Positions 18,685-28,067 of a DNA stretch of 55,047 nt are shown here, in pieces; the stretch's first letter is position 1; each line of letters begins with the position of its first letter. Both the position numbers and the translations under genes were made by a program. The stretch is from Anaerolineae bacterium (lineage in GTDB: Bacteria > Chloroflexota > Anaerolineae > Aggregatilineales > Phototrophicaceae). The notes under the pieces were generated by a model that was not told where the DNA came from, searched no databases, and was given only the letters and a program-made list of their open reading frames with translations. The DNA lies in contig JALHNB010000048.1 in NCBI GenBank assembly GCA_022843745.1, positions 1 to 55,047 on the forward strand, given 5' to 3'.

Positions 18685-20310
18685 ATGCCGTCATGGACGA
18701 CATGGACACGTCTTGAACCGCAGGTGCGTGACACCCAACTGGACGCATCGCTGAAGGCCGGCGTTCATGACCCGCTTTGGCTATTGGCACGCCAGTACCA
18801 ACTTGGCGAGTTTGAAGGCGAAGACGCGGGCACGCCAGTCCGTGTCGAGCACCGCTATACTCATAACCCGATTACTCACATTTATCCCGGTGTCTATGCG
18901 ACAGACAGCGCGGGGGTTACACTGCCAGTGCAGAAGGCGCAGTCGTATACGGGACTACCGCTGGAGATGTTGGTTGAGCGTGAGCCGCAAGTTGTCGATT
19001 TCCAAACGCGCGCCGAGGCAGGCTTACATCTGTTGCGGATGCTGCGCGGCCTCGCGTCGAAGTACCGTCTTCTGCTGCTGGCGAAGGACTACGCGCTCGA
19101 ACCGAACCCTGCCGCGCGGCTGAGTCGTATTCTTGCCAGTCGCGCACCCGATGGGCAAAAGCTATACACTGTGTTCAGCACCATCCCACAGGGGGAACCC
19201 TTGCCAATCTTTGACCAAGCTGATCAGGAAGTCGCTGCGCCTATCGTGGAGAATTGGCTGGCAATATATATGCCAATTTTTGACGCTACTCCAGCACCAT
19301 CAGCTTGGGTGCCGGAGCGCTTGGAGTACGAATTTGCTATCGCTGCGTCTGCGGTTACGCTTGCCGCATCTGATTACCCCGGCGGGGGGCTGGATTGGTA
19401 TACCTTTGATGTAGACATCGTACATAAGCTCAGTCGTATTGAGGAAGCTGCTCAATCCGCTGAGGAGAAGGTCGAGACGATGCTGCCCACGCCTGTGCGC
19501 TTTCCGGATATGCCAGCGGCGCGCTTCTGGGAATTTGAAGATGCGCGCGTTAGCCTGGGGCGCCCCACTGCTGGACCGGAAGACTTGGCACAGACAATGT
19601 TGGTTGAGTTCGCACTGGTCTACGGTGACGATTTTTTCATTATCCCGCACGAGATGTATTTCGGTTCAATCAGCAACACCATTCGGCTCACTGTTACCGA
19701 CTCGTTCAGCCAGGTGACAGTTATTGAGGCCGCAGCCCAGATCGACCCTCAGTGGCGTCTGTTCCAATTTTCACCCGATCGGCGTTGGACACAGGCCGCC
19801 AATGTCTCTACGCAGATGCTTTTTCTCCCGCCAACTCTCGGTAAGACTGAGCATAGTGAGCCACTGGAAGAAGTGTTGTTCCTACGCGACGAAATGGCAA
19901 ATCTCGTATGGGGAGTGGAGCGGCGTGCTACAACTGACATAGGCCGCATTGACCGCTACGATAATCCTGAAGAAAGTACACCTGAGACCACCAATTGGAC
20001 CTATCGCTTGAGCACGCATGTACCGACTAATTGGGTGCCACTCGTTCCCGTACAAATGAATGATACTCATCGTGCTGTCCAACTAGAAGTCATCCATAGT
20101 AGTCACACCCCGATGGGACAAATCCTCCAACCAAACCATCAGCATATCCATGAGGAAGAAATCCCCCGCAGTGGTGTGACCATTCTCCGACGTTATCAGT
20201 ATGCGCGCTGGCAGGACGGTTCACACCATGTATGGATCGAGCGGCACAAGACTGCTGGGCGTGGGGAAGGTTGGAGTGGTTTACGATTTGATGTTTTGGA
20301 TTTAGAATAA
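18685..20310 (+). CDS. Conserved protein of unknown function, last gene of the giant-protein operon
   Basis: It begins 3 bp after the preceding stop, so it is almost certainly co-transcribed and probably translationally coupled. The 541-residue product has a striking N-terminal motif, DPLWLLARQYQLGEFEGEDA, followed by TPVRVEHRY. I have seen this motif in hypothetical proteins of actinobacteria and myxobacteria, always uncharacterised. The remainder is mixed alpha/beta and ends with RRYQYARWQDGSHHVWIERHK, rich in aromatics. No signal peptide, membrane helix or catalytic motif is visible. Its fixed place behind the 1886-residue protein suggests the two work together. Confidence 0.55.
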   Translation: MPSWTTWTRLEPQVRDTQLDASLKAGVHDPLWLLARQYQLGEFEGEDAGTPVRVEHRYTHNPITHIYPGVYATDSAGVTLPVQKAQSYTGLPLEMLVEREPQVVDFQTRAEAGLHLLRMLRGLASKYRLLLLAKDYALEPNPAARLSRILASRAPDGQKLYTVFSTIPQGEPLPIFDQADQEVAAPIVENWLAIYMPIFDATPAPSAWVPERLEYEFAIAASAVTLAASDYPGGGLDWYTFDVDIVHKLSRIEEAAQSAEEKVETMLPTPVRFPDMPAARFWEFEDARVSLGRPTAGPEDLAQTMLVEFALVYGDDFFIIPHEMYFGSISNTIRLTVTDSFSQVTVIEAAAQIDPQWRLFQFSPDRRWTQAANVSTQMLFLPPTLGKTEHSEPLEEVLFLRDEMANLVWGVERRATTDIGRIDRYDNPEESTPETTNWTYRLSTHVPTNWVPLVPVQMNDTHRAVQLEVIHSSHTPMGQILQPNHQHIHEEEIPRSGVTILRRYQYARWQDGSHHVWIERHKTAGRGEGWSGLRFDVLDLE

Positions 20311-20451
20311 GTTGTTATAAATAAACCTGTTTATGAATGTCAAAGTATAAAGCACAGAATACTCTGAATAACATCGTTTACTTCAATCCATAAATTGTAC
20401 CTTAATCGTAGAAAAGTTTTACCCTAATATCAGTTAAAGGAAGAATTCCAT

Positions 20452-20853
20452 ATGGAAATCGAGATTAAAAAGTTACCAGAAAAACCCGATTATTTGGCAC
20501 CTGATTGTTCAGAAATCCGCCTGCTACCTACAATGCGTAATGGTGGTTTGGCTCATTGTACACTTGATCGAGCGCGCGCATCGAGGGCTGTTGCACACAA
20601 GTCTGTTGAGGAAATTTGGTACTTTTTTGAGGGAGAGGGACAAGTCTGGCTCAAGCAGGGCGAAAAGGAAAAAGTCATCGACGTTTATCCTGATCTGAGT
20701 CTGACAATTCCAACGGGTACGCATTTTCAGTTTCGGAATATGGGCCAAGTGCCATTACGCTTTCTTATCGTTACTATGCCACCTTGGCCTGGTCCAGATG
20801 AAGCCTATCAGGTTGAAGGTTTATGGCCATCCACTGAATGTAAACAGGAATAA
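20452..20853 (+). CDS. Small cupin-domain protein
   Basis: The 133-residue product is a single cupin barrel. The first cupin motif is seen as AHKSVEEIWYFFEGEGQVWL, with H and E in metal-ligand positions, and the second as YPDLSLTIPTGTHFQFRN, with its His. The end MPPWPGPDEAYQVEG matches small stand-alone cupins of the mannose-6-phosphate-isomerase type. Such proteins may bind sugars or small molecules; the substrate cannot be told. An AAAGGAAG box lies about 9 nt before the ATG. It sits 141 bp behind the giant-protein operon and may be transcribed separately. Confidence 0.75.
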   Translation: MEIEIKKLPEKPDYLAPDCSEIRLLPTMRNGGLAHCTLDRARASRAVAHKSVEEIWYFFEGEGQVWLKQGEKEKVIDVYPDLSLTIPTGTHFQFRNMGQVPLRFLIVTMPPWPGPDEAYQVEGLWPSTECKQE

Positions 20854-21210
20854 TTTGAGCATAGCTGAGTTAACTAGCTTGAATCGCTTCAGTGGGATCG
20901 ACAGCGTATCTTAGGCAATCGAATATTGCGCTTTTCAAACGGTATGGTACTGACAAATATACACAAATCCCGGTTTACGCAGGCTATTGACCCACGCTGA
21001 TGCGATACGAGATGGCTTCATTTCGCCAGAAATTAATCAAGTCAAATGGCCATTTTTTCTATCGCTTTTCTCAACCGAAAACCACTGATATGGCGATAAG
21101 ACCTTTCCCAAGCTCCAACATTAGCCAAATCGAACGGGAAAAGCAGGGGATTTTCGTGGTAGGATGGAGTACGTAAATACTCATTTTGATACCCCAATGG
21201 AGTGAAGCTT
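20854..21210. other. Intergenic region between cupin and recombinase; no gene seen
   Basis: About 350 bp without a convincing frame. It may contain the left junction of the putative island. I looked for sequence shared with the region just before the second recombinase copy (54089-54289) and saw none. A GGAG at 21199-21202 is the ribosome-binding site of the recombinase. Confidence 0.4.
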
Positions 21211-22122
21211 ATGCCCGACGAAAATCTCGAAACGGCGCTGGTTCCCGTCGATCCCGATTATATCCGCTACCGGGACAGCCTGCTCCTGACCGTCGCCAGC
21301 AGCAGCGCCCGCATCTATACCGACACTTTTAAAAAGTGGGAAGTGTTTGCCGCTGTCAATGGTTTTCTACCGCTCCATATCAGCCCGGTCAACGTGTTGA
21401 AATTCATCGAGAGTCAGGATACGACGCTGACGACCCGTAAGCGCCAGAAATCGGCCTTCTCGTCGTTAGCCAGGCATGTGTGGCTGCTGACGGGTGAAGC
21501 ACAGGACGAGCGGGCGTACAAGATCATCCAGGCGACCAAATTGAGCGCGGATAAGGCGGGCGGTCAGGAGCGCACCAAACAACCGATGTCGCCTAAAGAT
21601 GCCCAACGTATGATCGACCTGGACAAGAACCCGCGCGATATGGCGTTGATTGCCCTCCTGCTGACGACGGGTATCCGCCGCGCCGAGGCGACGACGCTGC
21701 TCTGGACAGACATCAACTTTGATCGTGGCGTGCTGGCCGTGCGGCATGGCAAAGGCGACAAGGCGCGGGAAATACCCATCACCGATGGGACGCTCGACAA
21801 GCTGCGCGACTGGCAGATGATCCAGCCTGCCGGGTACACGCACGTTTTCACGATGCTGAAGCGCAACGGGCAGCCCGGAGCGGATACACCGCTGAGTGGG
21901 ACGGATATTTATCGCGCGTGGGTGAAGTATGCCGAGGCGCTGGGGTTAGACAGTAAGCCGCACGACGCCCGCCGGACACTGATTACGGAAGTGATTCGCC
22001 GGGTCGATGTGCGCAGCGCCCAGGCCGTCGCCGGACACGCACGGGCTGAAACGACGTTGGGCTATGCGCAGGGGGTCGAGGTGGACGAGCTGCGCAAGAA
22101 GCTGAAGTTGAGCTACGGGTGA
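21211..22122 (+). CDS. Tyrosine recombinase/integrase, intact copy
   Basis: The 303-residue product has an N-terminal SAM-like core-binding domain (about 10-100) and a C-terminal catalytic domain. The visible catalytic set is Arg in TTGIRRAEATTL, Lys in RHGKGDKAREI, His-x-x-Arg in KPHDARRTLITE, His in AGHARAETTLGY and the Tyr of that same motif. The set appears complete, so it should be active as a XerC/XerD-like integrase. I prefer ATG 21211, which has GGAG 8 nt upstream, over the GTG at 21202. A near-identical copy lies in the same orientation 33,052 bp downstream. An IS3 remnant begins directly behind its stop. Confidence 0.9.
   Translation: MPDENLETALVPVDPDYIRYRDSLLLTVASSSARIYTDTFKKWEVFAAVNGFLPLHISPVNVLKFIESQDTTLTTRKRQKSAFSSLARHVWLLTGEAQDERAYKIIQATKLSADKAGGQERTKQPMSPKDAQRMIDLDKNPRDMALIALLLTTGIRRAEATTLLWTDINFDRGVLAVRHGKGDKAREIPITDGTLDKLRDWQMIQPAGYTHVFTMLKRNGQPGADTPLSGTDIYRAWVKYAEALGLDSKPHDARRTLITEVIRRVDVRSAQAVAGHARAETTLGYAQGVEVDELRKKLKLSYG
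21238..21995 (+). repeat. Left direct repeat (recombinase gene)
   Basis: This segment aligns without any gap to 54290-55047 at a constant offset of 33,052 bp; the right copy runs off the window. At protein level I count about 14 differences over about 252 residues. Similarity begins abruptly at the codons for LVPVDP; the sequences before that are unrelated. Confidence 0.9.
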
Positions 22123-22674
22123 TTCTCAAACGATTGACCACCCTATGGCACGCAAATGGTTGTCCCAACTGGACACCATCGCACCAGGGCCAGCGTCAGG
22201 GCTGCACTCAGATTTCCGCGCTAAACCACTGGCCGGGTTTGGCTGCGCTGCTGGATACCTACTCGTGCTTCATTGTCGGTTGGGCGATGAGCGGATATCG
22301 AGATGAGGCGCTGGTGGAGGCAGCCTTACGGATGGCATTGGTGCAGCGTGACCTGCCCCAACCTGCCAAGCTGATCCAGCATACAGATCGCGGCAGCCAG
22401 TACACGGCGGATGACTATCTGGCCCTCCTGGAGGCTCATGGCATCCAGATGAGCATGAGCAACAAGGGAGATCCCTATGACAATGCGATGATGGAGAGCT
22501 TCTTCAGTACCCTGCGGGCGGAACTGACTGATCTAGAGCTCTTTGCCACCCGCCAAGCAGCCCGAACGGCAGTGTTCGAGTTCATTGAGGTATTTTACAA
22601 TAGTCACCGCTTACATTCATCGTTGGGCTACTGCATGCAGCCCATTGGCATTTGAAACCGCCTATTTATCCTGA
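22123..22674 (+). pseudogene. IS3-family transposase (OrfB) remnant
   Basis: The frame carries the C-terminal half of an IS3 OrfB DDE transposase. AALLDTYSCFIVGWAMSG is the strand after the first Asp, IQHTDRGSQYTADDY holds the second Asp, MMESFFSTLRAEL holds the Glu, and FIEVFYNSHRLHSSLGY is the usual end. The first third, including the first catalytic Asp, is missing or scrambled. Near 22630-22640 the frame shifts: the expected ending SPLAFETAYLS is read in another frame up to a stop at 22672. It therefore cannot be a working transposase. OrfA and terminal inverted repeats were not found. Confidence 0.8.
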
Positions 22675-22760
22675 AGGTTTCTCTTATTCACCCTACACAA
22701 ATCGGGTCAAGACCATGCTGTATCTCTGGAGAGGCATTTCCTTATCCTAACTTAGGTTAC

Positions 22761-23812
22761 TTAGGAGTTATCAATGCACACCCGCTCGGAGTGAGTAGTC
22801 GTGTGGTGAGCGAAATCTTCTGCTGTTACCGTCACGGTATAAGTGCCATTCTGCATGTCGTTCGTATCCCAATGACCAATAAAATTGTTCAGAGGGTCAT
22901 CAAAATTGGTGAGCAGCACAAAATTGGCGCGTGGTGGGTTCCGGTAACTGGAGCGACTATTCCAGGGATGCCGATTGGCGTAGTAACGGTTCGCGGCGAA
23001 GCGCATCGCGCCCCACATCGTGGGCATCTCATCGAACTGATGTGTTGTGTGAAGCGTACATTGGTTTGAGCCGACAGAACATACCTCCCACCAGAGGTCA
23101 TAAACCCAGACGGGTTCAGAGCGGCCCAGCGATACGAGTTCCTCGTGCGAGTCATTAATTTCAGCGACAATATCGACCCGATCCTGAAGCGCAATGCAAT
23201 CGACACCTTGTGCAGTAAATTCGCGGCTGCCGTCGTTCCAGGCAACGAAGTGGACGCCCCAAATTTCCGGCGGCTTAGTATCCAAGTGTGGCGCGATCAC
23301 AGCTAACGGATTCACATAGACATCGCCTTTCAAAATCTGGTAGTGTAAGTGGTGATAACCGGAAGCGAAGCGCGCCAATTGTCCGATACGTGAGCCTACC
23401 TGAACCGTTGTCTTGTTTTTGTACGCCAACTGGTAGTTTACATCAATGCTGTTACGCGCAAAATGCATGTATGTATAGAGCAGCCCATCAACGCCATTAA
23501 TTTCGGTAATATTATTGATCGGATCATACGAGTCATCATAAAACATTCGGGGTACACCCGGGACAGCAACCAGAACCCAGGAAGCGTTTGGGTTGATCTG
23601 GCCATTTCATTCTTCTTTGGGATACCGGCAATGTCAACGCCCGTGTGCATAAAGATTTTTCCCTGAAATTCCTGAAATTCGCCGAGGGTGTTATAAATAG
23701 CATGTGACAGCGCCGGATCATCAAGCGGCCAGCCTGTATCAGGCTGGCTGGAAACAGATTTTAGGCTAAAGAGACATATCATACAAGCAAGAATCAAACG
23801 AGCCATTTTCAT
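22761..23812 (-). pseudogene. Secreted M23-like peptidase gene with a frameshift
   Basis: Two overlapping minus-strand frames together form one protein. The first (start at 23812) has a signal peptide, MARLILACMICLFSL, and the M23 metal motif in KIFMHTGVDIAGIP. The second frame, open to 22761, carries GYHHLHYQIL, which holds the H-x-H motif of M23 (LytM) peptidases, and a beta-rich tail ending in a TYTVTVTAEDFAHHTTTHS strand. The frame change lies around 23600-23610, where both frames read well on either side. The catalytic pieces are therefore split. Either the gene is inactivated, or the sequence has a one-base error. Its role would have been cleavage or binding of cell-wall peptide outside the membrane. 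Confidence 0.65.
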
Positions 23813-23958
23813 AGTCGGGGCCTTTTCATGAGTTCGTCAACGACCTTTCGAAAAGCGTTGTAGGAGCGCACGGCTGTGAGCCCCTACGGGGAACACCACG
23901 AAATTTTGCTCATTCTTTTCGATATTTGATTTAGCAGTTTCATGTGAGCGTTTTATGG

Positions 23959-25233
23959 TCATTCTGCCTCAGGTGGTACGCGCAACAGGAACGCCATTTC
24001 TTCAGTAAAGCCTACAACAAAAAGTTCGGTGAGATCTGGATTGACCCAATACTCATAGGGTACTGCCAATCCAGGTGTCGAAGCCGTCGGATTAGCGATT
24101 GGGAAGCGATAGGTATAACAATTTCCGTCCAGACGGGTCACGACAATTGAGCCTTCCTGCCAATCACTTTCCTGATGCAACATGCCAAGGGCTATATAAT
24201 CGTCGGTCATGAAGGCGGCGTTCGTTATGGCAATGTAGTTTGATAGATCTATACATTGAAGCTGTAATGGGCGCATGTTGATTTCGCCAAGCGGACGCGC
24301 ATCGACATCACCCGGCAACTCAACAATCTGAAGAAAACCCGCATCACCGACGATAAGGGCAGTCTTGCCAGAGGGAGCAATAATCATGTTATGCACAGCG
24401 AGATCAATATCGATGCTCGATAGCAGTTCAGCTGTGGCATCGCCCCCCCCTTCCACAGGAGCGACCACAATATCAACCTGATTGATCCGATCATCAGGAT
24501 TCAAAAGCGCCAGTTTTCCACTATACACAGAGACCGCATCGCGATAAACACCAGGATACATCCACAGCAACTCACCCGCTGCGGAGTAAGCCTGTACCGC
24601 GTCCTGAATAATCACAACCAGCGCATTTCCCTGCGTGTCGATGAAACCGCGAGGCCGTGTGGGGAATGAAACAACAGTTGGCTCACCTTCGGGCGGCACG
24701 AAGTTGAAATTCACCGCATCTATAAGGTCTGATTCTTGATCTGGCGCAATAGCGACCAAAATGCCAGGCGTTTCGCTGACGCTGGAGCCGAGAAACAAGC
24801 CCGTGATGCCGTGTAACAACGGCACCTCACTTGCGCTTTGATTAAATTGATTGTTATTTGTGTCCAATATTCTCGCTTCATAAAGGTTGTCCGTATCCAG
24901 GTCAGGAGACAACCAAGCAGCTCGCTGACCATCTGGGGATATGACGAGAACTGATTCTGCGACAGGCGGTTCGACAAGCGATTCTGCGGCACCAGAAGGA
25001 TCGACCAAAAACAACTGGTTTTGCGTGACTAACAACACTCGGCCATCCCCATAGACAACCGCACGTTCGACAGGAGCTGGTTGGCCCTGGAACTCCTCAT
25101 TGCGCAATTGCCACAGGGGAATCAACTCCCCACTTTCTTGTGCCAGGAGCTCAGGAAGTCGGTTATTTGTGATCGTCAGGACGAACAGTGCCAGAATGAT
25201 AGAGACAATGAGCCTTGAAGAACGCATGCGCAT
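23959..25233 (-). CDS. Secreted beta-propeller-like protein
   Basis: I start at ATG 25233, which has AGGGA 6 nt upstream; an upstream ATG at 25272 would place hydrophilic residues before the signal. The product of 424 residues begins with MRMRSSRLIVSIILALFVLT, a clear signal peptide or anchor. The rest is built from repeating strand pairs such as VYGDGRVLLVTQNQLFLVDP, VLVISPDGQRAAWLSPD and IIAPSGKTALIVGD, as in WD40/YVTN-type propellers. No catalytic motif is visible. It is likely an extracytoplasmic ligand- or protein-binding protein. It is oriented like the broken peptidase gene and is divergent from the next gene. Confidence 0.6.
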   Translation of the reverse strand: MRMRSSRLIVSIILALFVLTITNNRLPELLAQESGELIPLWQLRNEEFQGQPAPVERAVVYGDGRVLLVTQNQLFLVDPSGAAESLVEPPVAESVLVISPDGQRAAWLSPDLDTDNLYEARILDTNNNQFNQSASEVPLLHGITGLFLGSSVSETPGILVAIAPDQESDLIDAVNFNFVPPEGEPTVVSFPTRPRGFIDTQGNALVVIIQDAVQAYSAAGELLWMYPGVYRDAVSVYSGKLALLNPDDRINQVDIVVAPVEGGGDATAELLSSIDIDLAVHNMIIAPSGKTALIVGDAGFLQIVELPGDVDARPLGEINMRPLQLQCIDLSNYIAITNAAFMTDDYIALGMLHQESDWQEGSIVVTRLDGNCYTYRFPIANPTASTPGLAVPYEYWVNPDLTELFVVGFTEEMAFLLRVPPEAE

Positions 25234-25392
25234 GGGATTCCCTGTTTTCTCAATCTCGAAAATCAGAGGCATTACAATTATTCATTTATAAAACACAGCG
25301 CAATTTTGTGGGTTAAAATATTTATCTGTGTTATAATACATAAATTATATATAACTTTTACTCATATGTCTACCAAAGGGGGAAAATTGATC

Positions 25393-25959
25393 ATGCGATA
25401 CATAAAACGATTTGTTATCGGCATAACCGTTTTTGTCCTCGTTTTTTCGCCAGCCTTCACCATCGCCCAGCAAGAAGCGGAAATGCCCGCTTGCGATGAA
25501 GGCCAAGTAGGAGTTGTTCGAGACATCTCCGACGAATTTGAGACTGCGTGGGTAACTCTGAAATCGGTGAAAAGCGCCGAGGAACTCAGGGAAGTGTTTA
25601 TCACCCTCAACGGTTTGCAGACCTTGTGGTGGGCCGAACAAGCAGCGACTCTACCGTCGTGCTCACCCGCTGTTGAGGCCGGCATCCTCTACAGCCGCTT
25701 GATCGACGAGACGCTGTTAGGCGCATCGCTGATGCTCGCAGCGAACCTGGTAGCATCCGATCAAAATCAAGACCCCATCATCACTCAGGACGACCTTTTC
25801 CGTAGGGGATGGGATCACATTCAGGCAGCCATCCCAATGCGCGAACGTTTACGTGCGCTGTTACCCGACAGTGAACAACGCCCTGGCCCGGATCAATATT
25901 ACTCGTGTATCCAAGCTGGCGGGAGCGTTTTCACTTGCTGGTATCTGATATTTTGGTAA
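25393..25959 (+). CDS. Small secreted protein of unknown function
   Basis: I prefer ATG 25393 because AAAGGGGGA lies just upstream and the product then begins with a normal signal peptide (MRYIKRFVIGITVFVLVFS, cleavage probably after TIAQ). The mature part of about 165 residues is mostly helical and has five or six cysteines (in MPACDE, LPSCSP, YSCIQ, FTCWY), suggesting disulfides outside the cytoplasm. I do not recognise the family. Its 3' end overlaps that of the convergent caspase gene by 29 bp. Confidence 0.55.
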   Translation: MRYIKRFVIGITVFVLVFSPAFTIAQQEAEMPACDEGQVGVVRDISDEFETAWVTLKSVKSAEELREVFITLNGLQTLWWAEQAATLPSCSPAVEAGILYSRLIDETLLGASLMLAANLVASDQNQDPIITQDDLFRRGWDHIQAAIPMRERLRALLPDSEQRPGPDQYYSCIQAGGSVFTCWYLIFW

Positions 25960-27928
25960 TGTCGACTGGCTTATCCGGTTTGAGGCGGTTAAGCACGATA
26001 CCGAGCAGGATATAAACGATGGCAAACGTCAACATCCCTGCTGGAATCGTGAATAGATTCCGCTGAACCGATTCCTGAGCCATATTACCCATCAGTATCG
26101 CTTTCAGGTTGAGAGCGGCCCAAACCGTGAGGCAAATGACCAGGGCCGCTCCAATGCCGAAGGTAATCTCGCGTGATAAATTATTCTCGTGCCTAGTGCG
26201 CTGATAAACCCCAACGACCACCATGACGGCGATACCGCCGCTGATGCCACCAACCAGGTCTAATGCGACGAGCAAAAACATGGCACCACCGACGATCATG
26301 CCCACAACCAATGGCAAGAGCGTTCGGCGCGGACGGTAGGGCCAGGGCAGCACGAAGTAGTGTGCCATCAGCCACGAACTCCAAAAATACGCCAGCCCTG
26401 CCGTCACCACTGTGAACATCAAAACATAAAGAAAGCGATCGCCTGTTATTGGGTCAATTTTTCCCCCCGGCGAAATCAAGATTCCAATGAAAAAATTAGC
26501 GATCAGGCCGGTGACAAGCGAACCCAAAGCGGCTGCAATACATGCCATCCTGTTCAGACGGCGCAAATAACGTTGATGTTCCTCGCGGCGCAGTTCATAA
26601 ATTGCATCGCGGGCCTTTTTATGGGACAGGGATGGCGGCAGTGAATTGTTCGCTTGCTTTTCTTTCATGAGCGCGCGTAAGCTACCGCCAGCAGCATCCA
26701 GGTAGGTCGTCAGCAAGCGCACGCGATTCTGCTCGTTAATACTCTCCCGTTTGGTTTGCCACGCTTTGATGGCTGCATTCAGCGCCTCCGTGTCCGTCAA
26801 GTATTCCAGGGCGATATTGTCTTTCATCTGCCCAAGCAGCCTTGCAGCTTCACGGCGAACGGAAAGGAGGAGCGTATCGTTTTGCAGGATGGTCTGTACT
26901 GCCTTCCTCCCAGGTTCTCCCCCGAAATAGTTGATGAGGTCGCCAGAGATTTTCATATTCTCGACACAAATCCATTGATGGTCGAGAGCTAAAGCAAAGA
27001 GGGCGAATTCATCGTTAGCTGTCACTGCTTCCAGGGTGTTGTTCATTTTTTTCGAATAAATATCGTTGCCGAGAGCGTCTCGAATTAGCTGTTCCGCCTC
27101 ATCGCGTTTCGGCAGATCAACTTTCGCGTTCTTATAATTTTCCCAAACGGCATTCAAGCGCTGCTTGAGTTCTGAAATGATTATGTCTGGACGATAGGCA
27201 ATCGGAATTCGAGGGGCGGGGCGGGGGGATAGGGTTGGAATCTGGCGGCGAGAAGCCTCCTCCGCTGTTTTGCGGACCCGAGGGTCCAGCACCTCAAAGA
27301 GCGAATCTGGGTAAAGTTCGCCGTTCGGACCGCTGGCCTCACCGCTTTCCAAAATTTTGATAAGGTGACTGGTAAAAAAACCGCTCTCCACTGTCTCGAG
27401 CGCGGGCTGAATATCCTGGGAAGCGGTGATTATGACCTGTTGTTTCGCTTGCCCCAGGAGAAACTTATCATAGGCTATCTTTTCGCCTTCAAGGGTCGCC
27501 AAATCGACATTGTTGGCTGTACCGCTGTTACAACAGTCGAGAATAATGATGTGCCTGTTGGAATCGCTCTCGCCTATCAGCGTGGAAACATCGGCAATCT
27601 TAATAGCTTTAAAGCGAAAGTTTTCTTCCGTTGTATCTTTGACAATAAAATATAGTTCCTGGTTGTATCGATAACCGTGGCCAGAAAAATAGAAAAGCAA
27701 TATATCGTCGTAGGAGTTACCCTGTAAAAAATTTTTTTGAATAGCCATCATCAATGTGTCATAATCCTGGCCGCAATGCGTAATGACTTCAAATTTTCCA
27801 AACTGCTGAACAACCTTGCCCAGCCTGACCGTATCTCCTTCGGCAGCCTTAAGCGGATCCCATTTTCCTGAACTCGCATTTGTATTGTTGCCAATGAGCA
27901 GTGCTTTTCGTTTGCCTACCCCTTGCAT
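25931..27928 (-). CDS. Caspase-like (C14) protease with HEAT-like middle and membrane domain
   Basis: The 665-residue product opens with a p20-type caspase domain: KALLIGNNTNA (residues 8-18), the catalytic His in FSGHG (His84) and the catalytic Cys in DCCNSG (Cys133). Both dyad residues are present. Residues about 250-440 are helical and contain an effector-like middle region. From about 455 on there are five or six membrane helices, for example MACIAAALGSLVTGLIANFF and NLFTIPAGMLTFAIVYILL. Prokaryotic caspase-like proteases act in regulated proteolysis and suicidal defence. A membrane-anchored one could sense the envelope. It is convergent with the small secreted gene and divergent from the four-helix gene, whose neighbourhood hints at a pair. 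Confidence 0.8.
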   Translation of the reverse strand: MQGVGKRKALLIGNNTNASSGKWDPLKAAEGDTVRLGKVVQQFGKFEVITHCGQDYDTLMMAIQKNFLQGNSYDDILLFYFSGHGYRYNQELYFIVKDTTEENFRFKAIKIADVSTLIGESDSNRHIIILDCCNSGTANNVDLATLEGEKIAYDKFLLGQAKQQVIITASQDIQPALETVESGFFTSHLIKILESGEASGPNGELYPDSLFEVLDPRVRKTAEEASRRQIPTLSPRPAPRIPIAYRPDIIISELKQRLNAVWENYKNAKVDLPKRDEAEQLIRDALGNDIYSKKMNNTLEAVTANDEFALFALALDHQWICVENMKISGDLINYFGGEPGRKAVQTILQNDTLLLSVRREAARLLGQMKDNIALEYLTDTEALNAAIKAWQTKRESINEQNRVRLLTTYLDAAGGSLRALMKEKQANNSLPPSLSHKKARDAIYELRREEHQRYLRRLNRMACIAAALGSLVTGLIANFFIGILISPGGKIDPITGDRFLYVLMFTVVTAGLAYFWSSWLMAHYFVLPWPYRPRRTLLPLVVGMIVGGAMFLLVALDLVGGISGGIAVMVVVGVYQRTRHENNLSREITFGIGAALVICLTVWAALNLKAILMGNMAQESVQRNLFTIPAGMLTFAIVYILLGIVLNRLKPDKPVDITKISDTSK

Positions 27929-27971
27929 GAGATTTGTTTCTCCAAGTGATTGTTGATTATAAATCCTTTAT

Positions 27972-28001
27972 ATTATACTATATTGAAAATGTGCATGTAA
28001 A
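27972..28001 (-). promoter_or_regulatory. Likely sigma-70 promoter of the caspase gene
   Basis: On the minus strand, TTTACA (28001-27996) and TATAAT (27977-27972) are separated by 18 nt. A transcript would start about 40 nt upstream of the caspase ATG at 27928. The -10 is perfect and the -35 has one mismatch to TTGACA. Confidence 0.5.
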
Positions 28002-28067
28002 ATTTTGTTTCTTACAACAATAATTAATTGTTATTCTGTTAATGCAGCTATTCCATTTGGAGGCTAT

